A DNA stretch of 6,365 nucleotides from Promethearchaeota archaeon (GTDB lineage: Archaea > Asgardarchaeota > Lokiarchaeia > Sigynarchaeales > SOKP01): the NCBI GenBank assembly GCA_030620005.1, contig JAUXAJ010000290.1, positions 1 through 6,365 of the forward strand, written 5' to 3'. The notes beneath the pieces are model-generated. The model was not told the DNA's origin and did no database searches. It saw nothing but the letters and a program-made list of their open reading frames with translations. Positions 5,596-6,365 of this stretch are shown here, piece by piece. A program made the position numbers and the translations under genes. Within the stretch, counting starts at the first letter, position 1. The number at the start of each line of letters is the position of its first letter.

Positions 5596-5763
5596 TCAAT
5601 TACATCTGTGATCTGAAAAACAAGCTTCACAAAAGACACCTTTGCAATTCTTACAAAGGCAAGCACACATCTCACATATGGAATTTCCACATTCAGTGCA
5701 TGCGAAAACATCGTCATCGATATTTTCTCCACAATTTTCACAAATTATTTCATTACCATTCAT
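5596..5763 (-). CDS. Tiny cysteine-rich zinc-binding protein (hypothetical)
   Basis: 55 codons from ATG (5761-5763) to TGA (5596-5598). It has twelve cysteines at residues 8, 11, 22, 25, 30, 33, 35, 37, 40, 45, 48 and 54, plus H52. They form five CxxC pairs (C8/C11, C22/C25, C30/C33, C37/C40, C45/C48), and the C-terminal end reads CxxCxxxxCxxC...HxC. This is enough to bind about three zinc ions, perhaps in interleaved treble-clef or B-box/RING-like fashion; the exact pairing is not known. The acidic loop NIDDD (14-18) separates the first two pairs. Cysteine spacing this regular would not persist in a non-coding frame by chance. No named family is recognised. Possible roles are protein-protein or nucleic-acid binding. 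It lies between the TnpB element end and the LRR gene, on the same strand as both. Confidence 0.8.
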   Translation of the reverse strand: MNGNEIICENCGENIDDDVFACTECGNSICEMCACLCKNCKGVFCEACFSDHRCN

Positions 5764-5779
5764 TAATTTCCATCGATAA

Positions 5780-5787
5780 AATTTATA
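5780..5787 (-). promoter_or_regulatory. Candidate TATA box of the zinc-protein gene
   Basis: Minus-strand TATAAATT is centred about 21 bases upstream of the ATG, slightly close for a leaderless start. An alternative, TTATAAG near 5812-5819, would give a leader of about 25 bases. One of the two probably drives this gene, with possible read-through into the LRR gene. Confidence 0.35.
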
Positions 5788-5857
5788 GTTCTCTTTTTTG
5801 ATTTTTTGTATTCTTATAATTAATAAAAATAGTTTTTCTTAAATCTATCATTTTTGC

Positions 5858-5863
5858 AAAAAA
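5858..5863 (-). terminator. T-run downstream of the TnpB element
   Basis: Six T in a row on the minus strand, about 25 bases beyond the predicted element end, sit at the edge of a 12-bp palindrome TTTTTGCAAAAA (5851-5862). This would end a tnpB/omega-RNA transcript after roughly 25 bases of flanking, guide-bearing sequence. Confidence 0.35.
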
Positions 5864-5889
5864 TATTTTATATGACTTTCATTAATTTG

Positions 5890-6040
5890 TTGAACTACCA
5901 TTGCCTAAAGACTATGGATTCCTAATTCACTGACCGTTGCCTTAACTGAATAAGGTCTTACACGATCTCCAAAGGCGTGAATTCCCATCGTTCCAATGGT
6001 ATCATCATTATTATTAATGATCGTGATGTTATCTTCTTTT
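5890..6040 (-). ncRNA. Predicted omega-RNA (reRNA) scaffold of TnpB
   Basis: TnpB guide RNAs come from the 3' end of tnpB through the element's right end, with the guide taken from flanking DNA. Here the 3' end of tnpB folds readily on the minus strand: ACGAT/ATCGT (5987-5991 with 5962-5966); CCTTA/TAAGG with a 6-base loop (5940-5955); and GACC/GGTC (5954-5957 with 5932-5935), which competes with the previous stem. The last hairpin, 5898-5917, pairs CCAT-A-GTC with GGC-A-ATGG around the loop TTTA. The 5' boundary is a guess; the 3' scaffold boundary is near 5890. Confidence 0.6.
5898..5917 (-). repeat. Terminal hairpin of the IS right end, containing the tnpB stop codon
   Basis: Seven pairs (one of them G-T) with a single A-A mismatch close a TTTA loop. 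The tnpB stop TAG (5905-5907) uses the last two loop bases and the first base of the 3' arm, so the reading frame and the guide-RNA structure overlap directly. Confidence 0.7.
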
Positions 6041-6365
6041 AATAGCCTAATCCCTTCATTTCTAAGATTAATTGAAGCGTTTACATTTCTATCGTGGTGC
6101 GTGTTACATTCTGGACAAGTCCATTCTCGATCTGATAATTTTAGATCTTCATTTTTATACCCGCAATTTGAACACAATTTAGACGAAGGAAAATATCTAT
6201 CAACTACTACTAAATGATTTCGCTCTCTCCTGCACTTGTATTCCAAGTAAGTTTTAAATTGATCCCACGAAAAATCCAAGCTAACTGATTTAGCTAACCC
6301 CTTATTGAATCTTTTCATTCCATCAACATTCAAATCTTCTAGAATAATTGCCTCGAACGATTTAG
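5905..6365 (-). CDS. tnpB: TnpB RNA-guided nuclease (IS200/IS605 OrfB), C-terminal part
   Basis: 152 residues are visible; the frame is open to the right edge, so the N-terminal half, including RuvC-I, is missing from the window. The fragment begins KSFEAIILEDLNVDGM, in which E9 (codon 6337-6339) is the RuvC-II catalytic glutamate. It continues with the LEYK motif and DRYFPSSKLCSNCG...CPEC, a zinc ribbon with C64, C67, C83 and C86. HDRNVNASIN follows, with D91 as the RuvC-III catalytic aspartate. An apparent TTG or ATG start inside the window (6331-6333, or ATG at 6316-6318) is not the true start, because conserved TnpB sequence extends upstream. Visible catalytic residues are intact, so it may be active. 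By family knowledge TnpB cuts DNA matching its omega-RNA guide next to a short TAM, favouring element retention. The C-terminal tail past residue 112 is constrained by the overlapping RNA. Confidence 0.93.
   Translation of the reverse strand, partial: KSFEAIILEDLNVDGMKRFNKGLAKSVSLDFSWDQFKTYLEYKCRRERNHLVVVDRYFPSSKLCSNCGYKNEDLKLSDREWTCPECNTHHDRNVNASINLRNEGIRLLKEDNITIINNNDDTIGTMGIHAFGDRVRPYSVKATVSELGIHSL

Larger units (their letters stand above)
5889..6365 (-). mobile_element. Right-end part of an IS200/IS605-type element carrying tnpB
   Basis: The element enters from the right edge; its left end, and any tnpA transposase, lie outside. The predicted right end is marked by the GGAATCC box (5916-5922), the terminal hairpin (5898-5917) and a following GTTCAAC (5889-5895, minus strand), which resembles the TCAA cleavage tetranucleotide used by IS608. 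IS200/IS605 elements have no terminal inverted repeats and make no target duplication, consistent with none being seen. The exact end base is uncertain by one or two positions. Confidence 0.7.

Noticed and set aside
5794..5808. Two plus-strand runs of six T as a terminator
   Set aside because: No plus-strand gene ends nearby; they are probably part of the AT-rich upstream region of the zinc-protein gene.
5996..6217. 73-residue plus-strand frame opposite tnpB
   Set aside because: It lies antisense to the conserved zinc-ribbon and RuvC-III part of TnpB; its cysteines reflect the opposite strand only.
6331..6333. TTG as the real start of a short 142-residue TnpB
   Set aside because: Conserved TnpB sequence containing the RuvC-II glutamate continues upstream to the window edge, so the gene is cut by the window, not naturally short.
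1..6365. tRNA, rRNA or CRISPR repeats
   Set aside because: No cloverleaf with a GTTCGA-type T-arm, no rRNA-like block and no regularly spaced direct repeats were found by eye on either strand.

Overview
This AT-rich window looks archaeal. Most genes have a TATA-like box upstream and little or no Shine-Dalgarno sequence. For two genes (starts at 1868 and 2395) the box lies about 27-28 bases before the start codon, as expected for leaderless mRNA. I favour an Asgard archaeon (Lokiarchaeia-like). The grounds are the signal-peptide subtilase with an EF-hand-like loop in its prodomain, a winged-helix protein with a longin-like N-terminus, a short leucine-rich-repeat protein, a tiny cysteine-rich zinc protein and an IS200/IS605-type TnpB. 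That placement rests on remembered family resemblance; no search was run.

Layout, left part (minus strand, 1-2395): the N-terminal 225 residues of a secreted S8 serine protease run off the left edge. Before it come a 358-residue winged-helix protein and a 91-residue lysine-rich helical protein. Each has its own apparent promoter, so they are probably separate transcripts rather than one operon.

Middle part (plus strand, 2691-5186): a PAP2-type membrane phosphatase overlaps a metallo-beta-lactamase-fold hydrolase by four bases (GTGA), so they are very likely translationally coupled. A separate 268-residue multi-pass membrane protein of unknown function follows. Its promoter region holds a perfect 9-bp inverted repeat (4335-4355) and three tandem 7-bp repeats.

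Right part (minus strand, 5220-6365): reading in the direction of transcription, the C-terminal half of a TnpB RNA-guided nuclease enters from the right edge. Its last codons and the following 15 bases form a characteristic IS200/IS605 right-end and omega-RNA structure. The tnpB stop codon lies in the terminal hairpin. Beyond the predicted element end come a 55-residue protein with 12 cysteines (5596-5763) and a short LRR protein (5220-5552) whose repeats resemble plant disease-resistance LRRs. These look like accessory genes next to a mobile element.

How the genes work together: the only pair with clear sequence evidence for joint action is the PAP2/MBL operon, perhaps in lipid or isoprenoid phosphate turnover (inference). 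The zinc/LRR pair could share a transcript. No rRNA, tRNA, CRISPR array or complete insertion sequence is visible.
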